NCBI RefSeq assembly: GCF_003073045.1
Contig: NC_037599.1
Coordinates: forward strand, 3,410,001 to 3,474,000
Direction of reading: 5' to 3'
From: Pomacea canaliculata
Taxonomy: Eukaryota > Mollusca > Gastropoda > Architaenioglossa > Ampullariidae
Length of the DNA stretch: 64,000 nucleotides
Part shown: piece after piece, positions 1-30,472 of the stretch
Layout of the letters: the number at the start of each line of letters is the position of its first letter
Numbering within the stretch: the stretch's first letter is position 1
Position numbers and translations under genes: made by a program
The notes under the pieces: model-generated
What the model saw: the letters and a program-made list of their open reading frames with translations, nothing else
Database searches by the model: none
Told to the model about the DNA's origin: nothing

Positions 1-61
1 GTGTTTAAACACTTAAATTTTGCAGTTATTTTTAATCCTTCTTTAATCTCAATTTTTTCAG

Positions 62-18862
<18,801 letters not shown>

Positions 18863-20640
18863 TTGAAAAGACGGATAATGGCTTCCACATCTTTGAGTTT
18901 AGCATTCTTACTGGAACAGTTTCAAATATTCAGACAGTATTATAAAAGTGACTTGTTCAATATGTACCTGTGATAACTGGTACCATGCAGTATCAGGTAT
19001 TGAAACATTGTGGCACATCATAAATTCTACTTCACCCTCACTTTTGAATTCTTCCTACAGATTTTTCATTGGGGTTGGTGGGTGGGGATTTGTTTTCTAG
19101 TTTTGGAGGAAGTTTTTTTTAATAAGCTCATCACTGTCCACCAAATCAGCTCAATAAGCAACATTCTTAGTAGGGAAAAGACTTCTATCAATGAGAAGAA
19201 ATATTTTTTTTTTTTTTTAAAACCAATGTGAAAATGTGACCAAAAAATTCACCCGGATAGAGATGTACCGACAGTTGTTTCATCCTTCATAATTTATTTC
19301 CATTTTCTCATAAGACTACATTAAAAACTCGTATTTATTTATTTGTAAAACATTATGAACTTGTGTGTATGGTGAGAGAGTCAGAAAGAGAGAGAGAGAG
19401 AGCGATCACAAGAATCGTATACATTAACCATAGGACTCAGGTCTGAAATTGAATGCCAGAGATTTTAAATATAATCTTATTGGGTGGTCAAGTTAAAAAT
19501 TTTTTTAGTCTGCTTGGATAGTTAGACAAGCACAAGTTGCTTATAATACCAAATTCAGATATTTTATTTGCAGTGAATTTTGCCAGATTTTTGAGCCGTT
19601 ATTATGAAAGTACATATTAGCTCACTTGCCACTGGCGCTGTAATATGTAATAGGTCAGCTGCAATTGTTACTCATAAATGATAATGGCAATGATAGTTGA
19701 GAGGATAGGAAGAATGCCAAGTCTGTGCTTATATCTTCTCATGCAATAAGAAAATTTTTAAAGAGTGGCTTGATTTACCATTTTACAACTTTTACTCTGT
19801 TGTTTGATTATAAAAAAAACGTCACCACCCTTAGGGATGTCTTTAGCTGAGTCGCTATGAACACATGCTATGTCTGCCATGGTTATGGTCAGAAAAGGAC
19901 AGTCTGAACATAGTAACTCACATCGTTTTTTATACAGAATTAGCAGCATGAATAAGGAGGGTATGTTTTAGCATACAAGAATATTTTGTGCTCATTTGTT
20001 TAATATGTGTATGCTTGCATTTAAATAATTTCTGTGCACAGTAAATTAACTTTTTTGTCAAATGTGTGTGCTTCATCTCCCAAATATGGTAGTGTAAACC
20101 TTGCCCAAAGCATTTTAACTAGCCATGACAATGATTTCTGTGCCATTGGTTTTATTTTCATTGTTTTTTTACTGAAGCATGATTAATGTGCATTTGGAAA
20201 ATCACTGCCAACCCATTTTTTCTTGCCTTTACAAGTGCACAAGCACATAGTTTTTAAATTGATGCCTTTTATAATTAAATGATATATGTTAAATTCTTCG
20301 TTGTCTCATTTGCTTGCAAGTGTAAGTCTTTGTTTAAAAGTAGATTATGATTATAAATTTTGCCATAGCTGATACTCCAAAAATATCTGTTTTAGAATCT
20401 TGTAATTTTTCCCCATTAGTGTCATTAATATGGTTTTGAGTAACCTGATTTTTTTTTCCATGAGCATGAACATCAGATTAAAATTCAGGTGGTTATATAA
20501 TTACATGCTACATTTTCTTAATTTTTGGCATTTTTAACAATTTTTTGTCTTCTCCATTTTCCTTTTTCATGTTAAGAAAATTTATATAAATTATGGAGAT
20601 GGGTTAGGGTATATTTTTCTATAAAACAACACAAACTTTT
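18863..20640 (+). other. DOCK 3' UTR and downstream intergenic DNA
   Basis: The stretch after the DOCK stop is AT-rich and non-coding. Part of it is presumably 3' UTR, but I cannot fix the polyadenylation site; AATAAA words are scarce, and one at 21014-21019 lies beyond the SINE. Contains a GA microsatellite at about 19388-19403. No gene is visible on either strand. Confidence 0.45.
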
Positions 20641-20670
20641 ACCACCAACCCTTCGGGATCCCTTCCCCCC

Positions 20671-20870
20671 GGGGCTATCTGGTGGCACAATGTTTAGCAC
20701 CTATCACCAATACCGTGAGTGTTGACTGTCCTGGGTTCAGTTCTTGTCTCAGGCACCTTGTTCTTTCTCTGCATGTGGCATCTGTTTACAGGGCTGGATG
20801 CCTTGTTGTAATATAGCCTTAATTAGTTGTTGGCTCGGTGTAAAACACCAATGCCCCCTATCCTCACAGA
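20671..20870 (+). mobile_element. tRNA-derived SINE
   Basis: The head resembles a tRNA: a box-A-like segment (TGGTGGCACAATGTTTAGC, about 20680-20698) and a box-B-like segment (GGGTTCAGTTC, 20733-20743) at internal pol III promoter spacing. A tail follows containing TTGGCTCGGTGTAAAACACC, a signature I associate with gastropod SINEs. The arms do not fold into a complete tRNA, so it is not a tRNA gene. It sits between the converging DOCK and FBXO4 genes. Confidence 0.75.
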
Positions 20871-21739
20871 GACACAAATTCCCAAAACTTGGATCAGTTG
20901 GTAAAACCTTTGTCTTACAGGACACATCAGATGACAGCTGATGTAATTTTTCCTCAAACTTTTTTTTCTCCTAAATAAGTAGAAAATGATAAACTGGTAA
21001 GAAAAACAAGTTTAATAAATATTACTTTCAAGACATTGGTGTCCCACAAGACCTTTGATAAAATCTATGCAGGCAAGTAAAATGGTTGCAGTACAGCAAT
21101 GATCTTGCTCTGGCAACTTGCCCAGGATTTTGCATCTACAACAGTCAAATCACGAACTTATATCCCCTGGACAGCTGGCAGATGATTTTTTTCACTTAAC
21201 TGCTAGAACGAGGCTCCATACCAGTAAGCTTCCGGTTTATTCGCATTTCAGATCAACTACTAAAACGAGGCATTAAACGACATAGCTTCTTGTTTATTCA
21301 CATTCTTTGTTACGGCTTACCGAGACTAACAGTGGATCACTTCGCAAGAGGCCAAGAGTGAGTCTCAGCGTACAGACATCAGTCCATCAATACACGTCCA
21401 TGGTCAAATCTTTACATTTAAATCATAATATCTTGCATTTCTTCATTATCACGTCTGTAAAGTTTTCAAGTCCTCAAGAAAGAAATGTTCACTTTTCCAT
21501 GACTGGAATGCTTATGAAAGTCCTTTGCTTGTCCCACAATAATGTCTTTCAACACAGCACCATTTAATTATTATCCTATCATCTTTTATCACAGTTTAAG
21601 ACAAGGCAATCTGATTTTAACTTTGCAGTTATTACACTGTCATGATATGTTCCCGCAGACTTGCAGTCCATGTATTTACATCCCTGTAATTGTGAAGATA
21701 AAGGAGTGCACAAAACATTCAATTTTTGAACACCAGGCT

Positions 21740-24700
21740 TCACTTTTGTTGTGTCATTTCAATCATCCAGACTATTCCAGTGTCCACACTTCGCAAGTTC
21801 TCAGTCACACAGTCAATGACCTGAAAATGCATGACATAACATATTAACTTCATATTATTAATGATTTTTGTAACAATAGTTCATGACAAAATACATCCTC
21901 TCCCCCAAAACCCCAACTTTTGGAACAGAGAGAGCGTTTGAGTAAACTGAATAAGTTGCTAGCAATGTCTAACCTTTACGTGACTTTTCAGATTCAAATT
22001 TGTTCATATTTGAACTGCTTGGTTAATTACCTCAAGTAAAATTTGATAAATACTGATCTCATATTTTTTGCATTACTGATTCCCCTCATTGAAAGGATAA
22101 CTGTCCACAATATATTTTCTCTCACACACACACACTAACACATACATATTTGTATATTTGCATCACCCTGCTACCCCTAATTCTGCTTGTCAATGTCCCT
22201 CCCATTTTTGCTGACTTCTCCTTTTGGCATGCAAGTGTACTACATAGAAATTACTGTAGCTGTGTCAAGTGACCTTATGATGAACATTATTAATAAGTAA
22301 ATATAAGTGTGTAAGCACACATATGTGCACACCCAGATACATACATATGCAAGTTTAATAGCTACAACGCACCATCCATGGCCTTGTGAAAGAAGATAGT
22401 TCTAGTGCCAGCATAACATCCACTGCAGGAATTCTGGATGAGTTTGCAGTGGGAACACAAGAAAGCACAAGCACTGGTACTCTGGGAGAGGCCCACCGCT
22501 CTTGTACCATAGCTCTCAGTTCAGCCTTACCAGCAGACACTGCAAGGAGAATATCTGTTACAAAAAAATTCCACACTTCCCAAACTACAAGTCATGTCAG
22601 GTTTTTATTTCCCTCAGATTCATAACATGCATCAAGTTCATGCTATGCTCAGCTGAATAAATTTGTTGTCTAAAAACTCTGTGTAGAAGATAGAATAAAA
22701 GGGAAATAAAAAATCAGAATTATTTTATAGCACAAAGAGTCACCTTACCTGCCTCCAAAGATTCTGAGGCATCTACAACAAAGACGAAAGCATCAAGTGT
22801 ATGACAAAGCTGCTGGAGGGCTGGCTGAAGTTCATAGGTCACCGCATCACTTGCTTCAGCACCTTGCTGCTGGCTCAGCATGCGGTTTCGAGCAAGTCGG
22901 TTCTGTTGGTGTTGGTTTTCCCGCTCATGTTTTGAGGCAGAGTACAAAACAGATAGGTGAAATTGATGGCCATCTGATAACTTCAGGGTCATACCAGCTC
23001 CAACACCTGACCCAAAAGAAAATAAATTCTGCGATGAAATCAAGCAAAATGCATTTCCTCTACAAAGAGACCTTGCGTGCAAAAGGGACTGAGGAGAATG
23101 TGTGTGTACGTGTGTGGGAGAGGTGTGTATGGTACAGGGGTGGGGGTGTGTTATTTTCAGTCACTGGTGTATTGACTGATCTCTCATTGTGAGACTTAAA
23201 ATGGAGATTTGGTTGCATGTTAATAAACAGAACTAAATCAAGATCTAAGTTTCAACAAATGATACATTGTATCTAATTTCATACAAACTAAATGGTTTCC
23301 GACATTCTGTTAAAGAAGCTTCACATTTGCAAGAAACAGGCAGCATGCAGAAAGTTTTTTGCAACATAAAACTAACCCTCAAACTGTCCAGGAAACATGG
23401 CAATGCGTGTAAAGTTGTCATTGTTTTCATACAGCATCTTGCGAACAATGCCACTTGTGCTCGTTTCCAGGCCTGGTCCAAACATGGCAGCTTTAGGAAC
23501 TTTCTTAGGCAGTAAGTATTTAAGGACTGTGGACACCTGATGAAAAGTGGAGTTAGTTCCCCTCTGGCTCTTTATTACATCAGGAGAGCAACGCAGATAA
23601 CTGAACACACAGAAGAAAGAATCACTTGATGCACTTTTATAGCAAATAAAAAAAATTTCTGTTTACATTAATATTATTGAATAATAATTGTATGCTGCTC
23701 CACATGGTACATTTCTACACTCTCTTTTCAGTAGTTATGGAAACAAAATTTGCTACACTACTGAATACATTAACTGCATCAAATATAATGGAAGAAATTT
23801 ATGATAAGCAGTTTGTATTTTAGACCACCTCTCATGGTCTTATCTGAAGTGCAGTTGTGGTAAAACTTAATTTATGCATCCTGAGATGTAAATTAATAAT
23901 AATAATAATAACAGGATTTGCTTTATCTCATTTCCCTGCATGGGAGGTGAGCTTGATGTGCTTCACTAGACCAAGAGGCAGTGAGGAAAGAGGCTGTGTG
24001 ATGTGGACATCACAATCAAGTATAAAGCACAACATACACCGACACATGCTGGTTTGCAATACAAGAACATGAAGGAATGCAGAGATAGGAAAGTGAGGGA
24101 GAAAGGACAGCAGGATAGACAAGTTATTGTAGGTATTTCTGAAAGAGATATGTTTCAAGTCTCGATCAGAAGGCAGGAGCTGACTCCACTGTGTGGACAG
24201 ATGGAGGCAGCCCATTCCAAATACTGGGGCCGGAGAAGGAGAAAGAGCGATGGCTGAATATTCCCAGTCTGATACGTGGAACAGAGAGGAAACTGGCATG
24301 GGCCGAGCAAACTGACCTGCAAGGTTGGTATGGCAGCAAGCTCAGTCAGAGTGGGGCAAGGGCATAAACAACATGACAAAAATCTTGAATTCAATGCAGG
24401 AGATTATGCAGAAACGGTGTGGCATGGTCAGCCTTCTGCTTACAGACTACAATGTGGACCTCATTGTTGTAAGCAAATTAAATCAACCTAAACCCAAAAT
24501 GCAGCCTGGAAAGTGATTTTCTTGGCACAAAATATTTATAAATAATACCAGAGATTATGCTAGCTATTAAGGAACAATTGCTCTTCAAGTTTGAGCAATT
24601 GTCCTCTTACTTTTAATAAAAGGGCAGCTCACATTTCTTTATAAGTCCACTCAGAGGAAGCCTCTTGGTAAACCTCAGGGTTGGTGCAATGCGTCACTTG

Positions 24701-25857
24701 CGACCAGGTGTGCTTATCTACCTCAAGTCGGTGACGCCACAAAGATTCATCCCAAAGCATCTGGTTCCAGCTTTTACAAACGCCACATGCCAAACACAGG
24801 CTGTGGGCATCAAGGAAGGAAAAAATGTGAAGTTTTACATTTATCTGCACAAGACACAAGAAGTAAACAAACCATATTCATTAGTTGGCAAAACAAGCCC
24901 AGAGAACCAGATGGGACTAAAACCAGGTCAGTCCAAAACAGTCCTAACAGGACAAATTATGGTGACTGGAGAAATTAATATTTTTGTTTTAGCATTCAAA
25001 GTAATGACTATCTAAAATATGTATGTTTATATTATGTTACAGGAAATACCATTCATTACAGAAATATTTCCGTGATCACCTACATCAGCTATTATATTTT
25101 GCAGAAGGGATTACTGTTACTGCCACTATATGTTAAAATCAGAACTTTCAACACCAAAGTCAAATTTGAAAAAATGATAAAATTTTCATACAAATCACAT
25201 TACTGAATTTGTGGATGGCTGTCTAGCAAACGGTACTGAACATGTTTGAATATTAGCAATGCTCAATTTATTACAATTTTATCTATTTTCTCTTTTCTAT
25301 ACATCTCTTTCTGACTCGATCGATTGAAAAGAGCAGCATAGGTCAGAATTCATAAATAAGTTCAAACTAAGGAAGCCTGGTGCCGTCGATTACATTGCCA
25401 GATACAGGACTCACGGCGTGTGCATTAGGTCATATATATTGATCACAGATGATTACACCTGCTCTGAGTGCACCTTATACGCACTTTTCATATACTTTAA
25501 TGTTTTTGTCACTGTACTTACAGGCAAACAGTCGAACATTGCGGCCTGATCCACTTCTGTTCCCCTGAGATTAAACTGTACTGTATCATCACGTAGGTAC
25601 AGAGCTTTCAGTCGGTCAGTTAGGCTCCGATCATCTTTTCTTTTCAACTTATTTGTTATGTACTGCTGGAGACCTCCGGACACAACCTGCGACTCACTCG
25701 TCCTGCTGTACATTTTGTATTGTGAAAGAAGATCTCTCACTGATGATAAAATATTGTGTAGATCACGATCTATATACTTTTCATCAACGTCATTGAGAAA
25801 CGACTTTTTACAATACGGCTGATGATCAGCCCCGGTGTAAAAAGCTACCTGCGTCAT
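21740..25857 (-). CDS. FBXO4: F-box only protein 4, complete, 6 exons
   Basis: Substrate adaptor of an SCF (Skp1-Cul1-F-box) ubiquitin ligase; the vertebrate protein is linked to TRF1 and cyclin D1 turnover. Exons in transcript order: 25857-25522, 24844-24633, 23600-23377, 23006-22749, 22539-22373, 21820-21740 (TGA at 21742-21740), giving 425 aa with all phases matching. The F-box begins at the exon 1/2 junction (DCLP then INVKLHIFSFLDAHSL... WRHRLE). The C-terminal atypical GTPase-like domain shows AMFGPGLE, GVGAGMTLKLSDGHQFHLS, VLYSASKHERE and VLVLSCVPT. The last exon (VTENLRSVDTGIVWMIEM) aligns with the human end. The N-terminus is about 40 residues longer than I recall for human and not conserved with it. 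Candidate polyadenylation signals on the minus strand lie at 21298-21293 and 21241-21236. Divergent partner of RPL37. Confidence 0.93.
23890..24480. repeat. Dispersed repeat in FBXO4 intron 2
   Basis: Starts with (AAT)n at about 23892-23911. Its start (CTTTATCTCATTTCCCTGCATGGGAGGTGAGC) looks like a decayed form of the AGCGCTTT-type core seen near 18060. The middle part (AATACTGGGGCCGGAGAAGG) is GC-richer than the flanks and has the look of a mobile repeat. There is no coding content; class and exact ends are unknown. Confidence 0.4.
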
Positions 25858-26158
25858 GACAATTCAATGGCACAAGTTTCTGGGAATAATATATAGTGAA
25901 GTCCAGTTCAGGTAGGCAGAAAACTATCAACGTTTTGAACTGTTGAGAATTGTGAAGGTGATATCTCAAAAACGCCTTCATATACATGTTTATTTTGGAG
26001 TGGGTGTGTCACGTTTATAGTGGATTTGCCTCCGTAGCGTACTCCACGTGGAACCGGAAGTTGACTGTTGCTACAACTCAGTGTGCATGTGAAGCAGAGG
26101 TTTCCGGTTTGATCCAAAACGAGTCTTCCTGTCCTTTTCAACATCCGGCTGGATCACA
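25858..26158. promoter_or_regulatory. Divergent promoter shared by FBXO4 and RPL37
   Basis: Only 301 bp separate the two start codons. It contains an ETS-type motif ACCGGAAGT (near 26054) and a second, inverted TTTCCGG at 26101-26107, both typical of animal housekeeping promoters. No TATA box is evident. A pyrimidine tract CCTTTTC at 26133-26139, about 20 nt before the RPL37 ATG, fits the 5'-terminal oligopyrimidine start of ribosomal protein mRNAs. The motifs are seen; the regulatory role is inferred. Confidence 0.7.
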
Positions 26159-28009
26159 ATGGTACGTTGGAATATTTCATGTCTTAAAATCTTTGCTAAT
26201 CTTGTCTTTCTGTGTGCTGTTAGTACTAAAAATTAAAATGTATGTTTAAACACCGATTCTCAGGGATTGCAATTGATATATTTTTGAAAAGGATGGAGGC
26301 TGACAGCTATTATTCGAATTTGTTTATATCGGCTACCGCTTTCGTGTGTTCCTCTTGACGCTAGAAAACGTGCTGTAGTCCTGAAGTATATTCTTATTAT
26401 TTTACAGACGAAGGGTACATCCAGTTTCGGAAAGCGGCATAACAAGACACACACTCACTGCCGTCGGTGTGGACGTCGTTCTTTCCATATTCAAAAGAAA
26501 ACATGCTCTTCTTGCGGCTACCCCAGCCCCAAGAAAAGGAAGTGTAAGTTTGCCTTTGTGTTTATTATTAATTAATAACATTTGTTTTAATGTATGCTTG
26601 TGTTCACATGAGAAACAAATAATGATCGCAATAAGTAGGTTGATAAAAATGATCATTTTAAAAGCACTATTTAGACTACTCCACATTCCAGCTAAAAGGC
26701 AGCAGTAATATCGGTGATCTATTGATAAGTAAAAGTTGATCCCAACCTCTGTTATTGTTAGATAGTGCGGGAATTTGTTGGAATATGTGTGCTTAAGGGT
26801 CTAGTCTGATTCAGAGAAGTCAGCATAGGTACCTAACCTATTTTCTGTACACGGAAGAATGTGACAGTTGAACTGTGCAGACGCATTTACATTTTGTTAC
26901 TATTTGCTTGACAGTTATAAGCTAGGATTTTTTAAAAAAACGACACACAGTGTCGTACCTTTGGCAAGTATGGTGCCCTGCACCTTAAAGATTTATAATT
27001 AAAAAACCTAATCAAGAAGGTTTAAATTTGCAGTTAACTGGAGTGAGAAAGCCAAAAGGCGAAGGACGACTGCCACTGGTAGGATGAGATACCTCAAGAA
27101 AGTGTTCCGTCGATTTAGGTAAGTCCACTCACTTCAGTCCATCACACCAACTGCTGACATACGTATTGCACATTTTGTGCTGTTTTTCTGCCAGAAGAAA
27201 GGAGTCCATGTCTTTTTGTGTTTGTCTTTTGATAAAGCCTGTTGCTGGCACCAACCTGTTGGTAGGTTTGAATAGGCAATATATACACCTGCATGGGTAT
27301 TGATATATTTTGGCACATACCATAATAGGGGAGCTAAGTGGGGTCTTCAAAAACATCTTTACACATAGTTTCATTAATCATTCACAGAATTCCATTACAG
27401 AGTTGCATGCTGATCAATTCTTGGCTAAGGCTGTGTAACAGTATCACTTGTACATGGCAAACTTGCATGGCGGTATAATCTTCTACCATCTGTCTTGACA
27501 GAAAGACATTTTAAGAAAGGAGCTTTTCCCCTCGTTATCATTCTTTGGCATCATAAGGCAGAATATTTTTGCCATTTGTTTTGTGTCCTGTGCACCCTCT
27601 TACCACAACTAAACAGTGAAGGCCCTTGTGCTGTAGAATGTTTTGTCAGATTTATTTTTTACAGCATACCAAATGACTCAAGTATTATATCTTGGAATCT
27701 TCTATTTAAGAAGAATGAGTAGTCTGCTGATACTGCCAGAGCTTTGTAAGCCAATAGCTAGATAAAGCTGTTTTTAGTGTATCAAATGACGCCATGTTCT
27801 TGACGATGTGCATTGTTTCTTAAACATTTCAGTTCATTGTAGGTTTGCTTTTCCTTCAGCATACCTATCAGTCTTTAGTGTGTATATAATTTACCTCAAC
27901 TAAACTATAATTTGAACTGTTTTCCAGAAATGGATTCCGTGAGGGCACAACACCTAAGCCCAGAGGCAAAATTGCTGCCCCAGCTTCATCGGCTGTAGCT
28001 GCCAAATAG
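26159..28009 (+). CDS. RPL37: 60S ribosomal protein L37 (eL37), complete, 4 exons
   Basis: Structural protein of the large ribosomal subunit. Exons: 26159-26161 (the ATG alone), 26408-26543, 27034-27118, 27928-28009 (TAG 28007), giving 101 aa with matching phases. The zinc-finger cysteines are intact (Cys19, Cys22, Cys34, Cys37, in CRRC and CSSC). Family blocks [28 protein letters not shown] and [11 protein letters not shown] are present. Human L37 is 97 aa, so length is normal. The first intron directly follows the ATG, a common arrangement in ribosomal protein genes. I looked in the introns for box C/D snoRNA motifs and saw none that convinced me. Confidence 0.96.
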
Positions 28010-28017
28010 TTTTTATG

Positions 28018-28023
28018 AATAAA
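28018..28023 (+). terminator. RPL37 polyadenylation signal
   Basis: AATAAA nine bases after the stop codon of RPL37, giving a very short 3' UTR, which is usual for ribosomal protein genes. Confidence 0.8.
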
Positions 28024-28049
28024 ACTTTCTCTGGTGTTACAAAGAGGCT

Positions 28050-28545
28050 TCTGTGTTAGTTATTTTGAATGCACACTTTCAGGGGGAGAATGCATTTTTA
28101 TACAGATGTTACTCAAATCCTTATAAAAACAAAACTAGCATTAAGAAAATCCCAATATGTTGGGCAAAATAATAGACTGGGTTATAGTGATTAGTAGAGG
28201 TGACTAATCCAACTAGTAGCAAATTCTTATGGAGACCGGCAAGAATGAAGTTGCGGCCAATGGCAAACTGGACATCAACATAAATGGGGCTCGGCTCAGA
28301 GCTAAACAATACTTGACCATCCTCTCCAAAGATGACATATCCCCAACAGTGGTTAGGCTGGATGGTCTAGTGCAGCCCCATGTCATAACTCTAAAGTACA
28401 ATCTACACCTCGTTTAGCATCGCTTCTGCTCGCCGATCCAGGCATCAAAGAACAAGTGCTTGAGATGGCTGCTCCAAATCTTATACAGATAAAACTAATG
28501 ACTGTATGAAGCACAAGTCACTCTTAGGACACCACTAACCTCTAC
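28050..28545. other. Unassigned intergenic DNA downstream of RPL37
   Basis: Contains a 62-codon open frame at 28229-28417 plus (METGKNEVAANGKLDIN start) that is less AT-biased than its surroundings. It may be decayed transposon coding sequence, since LINE-like sequence follows directly. I do not recognise it. Confidence 0.3.
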
Positions 28546-28549
28546 TTGG

Positions 28550-28680
28550 AACAATGAAGCGATGTAAGCTGGTCTGGTTAGACCATGTGACGGCATGACA
28601 CTTTGTCATGGACTATCCAAGACACCTTGTATGTCCGCGGTGGCCAGAGTAAGAACTGTGGCTCATAAACGTGAAGTGGG
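28550..28680 (+). mobile_element. LINE remnant, C-terminal end of ORF2
   Basis: The translation KRCKLVWLDHVT, then RHDTLSWTI, then GGQSKN (after small frame changes) matches the common LINE C-terminal pattern KRRKLAWFGHVTRHDSL...GGRRRGR. Frames are interrupted and flanking parts are not recognisable, so it is an old fragment. Confidence 0.6.
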
Positions 28681-28852
28681 CTGTGCAGGACCTGCTCATT
28701 GTCGCCAAGATAGTCACAGCGCGGACGTCTGCTGCCGTGTTTATCAGTTGTTTTTTTGGTATAACATGCTGCACAGTAATGGGTTTACTGAAGTTAATAA
28801 GCAGTTGGGTTTCATGGTTTGGGTTGCCTGTGTGTATTTAATGGTCGAGCGC

Positions 28853-29110
28853 AGGGATGGGAGTTCTCCGTCCGGGGGACGGATTTCCGTCCTGAGAAAA
28901 AATCTCAGGACGGAACTGGGACGGAAAGTAAAATTCAAAATTTTCACTGATTACGAAGGACCAGGGACTATGAATAAAAAAGCGAAAATTTCTCGTGTCG
29001 TGAACGATACCATACGCTAGTGGTAATAGGCAGAGGCGGCGTTAGGACCACGCGGGGCCTGGGGCCGACCATCCGCGCGGGGCCGGGGTAATGGAGTACG
29101 TGTATCAATA
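28853..29110. mobile_element. Transposon-end-like GC-rich patches with a hairpin
   Basis: A GC-rich patch starts CAGGGATGGGAGTTCTCCGTCC, reminiscent of hAT termini beginning CAGGG. It holds a perfect 13-bp inverted repeat, TTCCGTCCTGAGA (28885-28897) and TCTCAGGACGGAA (28903-28915), with a 5-nt loop. At about 29032-29090 follows a second GC-rich patch (GAGGCGGCGTTAGGACC). No opposite ends or target duplications were found, so these are probably fragments. Confidence 0.4.
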
Positions 29111-29426
29111 TATTGATATGATGCCGGAAGCACTGATTTATATACAGTTAGATAGGCTGGATTAATTTCGCGAAATAACGCATGAATTTAGTGTTTTAAT
29201 TGTTTGTAACCTTTCCCACCGTCTGTGACAGTACCGGTTTTTTCTTAAAGCGAAATAATATGGTGACGACAACTTAATAAACTGCTTGTTATTATTGTCG
29301 GGCTTAACGTGAGACATGGGTTCAATAATTTGCTTCATTAGAACTTAGAAGCGTTTTCTGATCATCAATTTTTTTGTCACAACTTGTTTAACACAGCTAG
29401 CAATAAGTCAGAAAGATGACCTCGGG

Positions 29427-29524
29427 TAAGGTGACCAGACGTTTCGGGAGCGAAAGCGGGACGCGTGCCGATGAGTCTGTCGTCACCGACAAAGAACGCC
29501 GATAAATAGGGGGAGGGGGGTACT
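29427..29524. mobile_element. Left-end fragment of the TAAGGTGACC transposon family
   Basis: The first roughly 95 bases (TAAGGTGACCAGACGT, then TTCGGGAGCGAAAGCGGGAC) match the left end of the MITE at 47138-47396 with few differences. The sequence then leaves the MITE and continues into different DNA that holds an open frame at 29804-30472. No matching right end occurs before 32000. Confidence 0.8.
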
Positions 29525-29803
29525 TTCCTTTGACTTTACCGAGTAGTGATGCTTTCAACGGCAGATCTGTCCACGCCACTACAGTATTCCATTTAAAATA
29601 GAAAACCGGTGTTTAAAATTTAAATTAAAATATTCCTGCCTTATCTCCCGCTCAGCCAACTTTGCGGACGTGCAGGTGAGGCGCTGTGTAAATTATCGTG
29701 CCAATAATGGTCCGGCACCTTCGTCATCTTGCGGGGCTGTTGCTCCCAAACCTTATTTCATAGACCGTGAATCTCCTTGTAAAGTTTCAGTCATTGCAAG
29801 ATT

Positions 29804-30472
29804 GTGTCATACATTTTTTCACAAGGATTTCTTGAATTTTTGCTGTCAAAGTTGCACTTCACAATTAAAAGTCCTTTCAGTGTTTCCACCTTTAACTGTC
29901 TTTTCACTGGCGATGTTCGTATCGTCCCCAACATAAGTTTAGTCACTGATCCGTACTCAAAGAAAAACGATTACTGGAAGCGAATAAAATGCCGGGCAGC
30001 GGGAACCTTTAATATTATGGATGACATTGTTGAAAAAGACAGAACCAACCTTACACCTAAAAATGTTGAAGCCATTGGGTTTATTAAGTATGATTTAAGG
30101 GCCAGAGGACTGAGAGCCATACAGATGGTCCCCGGTGATCAAATGATAAAAAATGTGATTTCTGCACATGCATCATATACAGTGCATTTGGAAAGAGAGG
30201 CTCATCTGGCTAAAACAAAACAGGACACTGTTTGGCAGAATGCTGTCCAAAAAAGGAAGTTGGAGGACTGCATCAGCTTCCAGCCTACTAAGAAGCAGCA
30301 GTTACCTCATCCAGCAACTGAGCCATCAACACAGACAGCTAAGAGACCAACAGAAACCACACAGCCTGCCAACATAGTAACTGGACAAATTGACATTTTG
30401 ACAAATACCCCCGAAAAGCCTGCTCCCAGAATGTCAGGGAGACCAATGCAAACATCAATCACTGGATTTTAA
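29804..30472 (+). CDS. Transposon-like ORF of about 223 codons, unassigned
   Basis: Uninterrupted frame ending TAA at 30470-30472; no ATG near its left end (the first in-frame ATG is near 30016), so it is a remnant or a downstream exon rather than a complete gene. The middle (PKNVEAIGFIKYDLRARGL, then VISAHASYTVHLEREAHLAK) is helical and charged and followed by a KRKLED basic stretch. It resembles, by eye, the C-terminal region of transposase-like proteins in which a residue run ending in KYxxxLExxK precedes a basic tail. The last third is Pro/Thr/Gln-rich. It lies 280 bp inside a recognised transposon end (29427). Function not known. Confidence 0.4.
   Translation: MSYIFSQGFLEFLLSKLHFTIKSPFSVSTFNCLFTGDVRIVPNISLVTDPYSKKNDYWKRIKCRAAGTFNIMDDIVEKDRTNLTPKNVEAIGFIKYDLRARGLRAIQMVPGDQMIKNVISAHASYTVHLEREAHLAKTKQDTVWQNAVQKRKLEDCISFQPTKKQQLPHPATEPSTQTAKRPTETTQPANIVTGQIDILTNTPEKPAPRMSGRPMQTSITGF

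Noticed and set aside
20671-20750. Possible tRNA gene
   Set aside because: Box A and box B are present, but acceptor and anticodon stems do not pair and a SINE tail follows.
22797-23192. 131-codon plus-strand frame
   Set aside because: Antisense to FBXO4 exon 4, whose protein matches the family.
26544-27927. Box C/D snoRNA in RPL37 introns
   Set aside because: Ribosomal protein introns often host snoRNAs, but I found no paired TGATGA and CTGA boxes with flanking stems.
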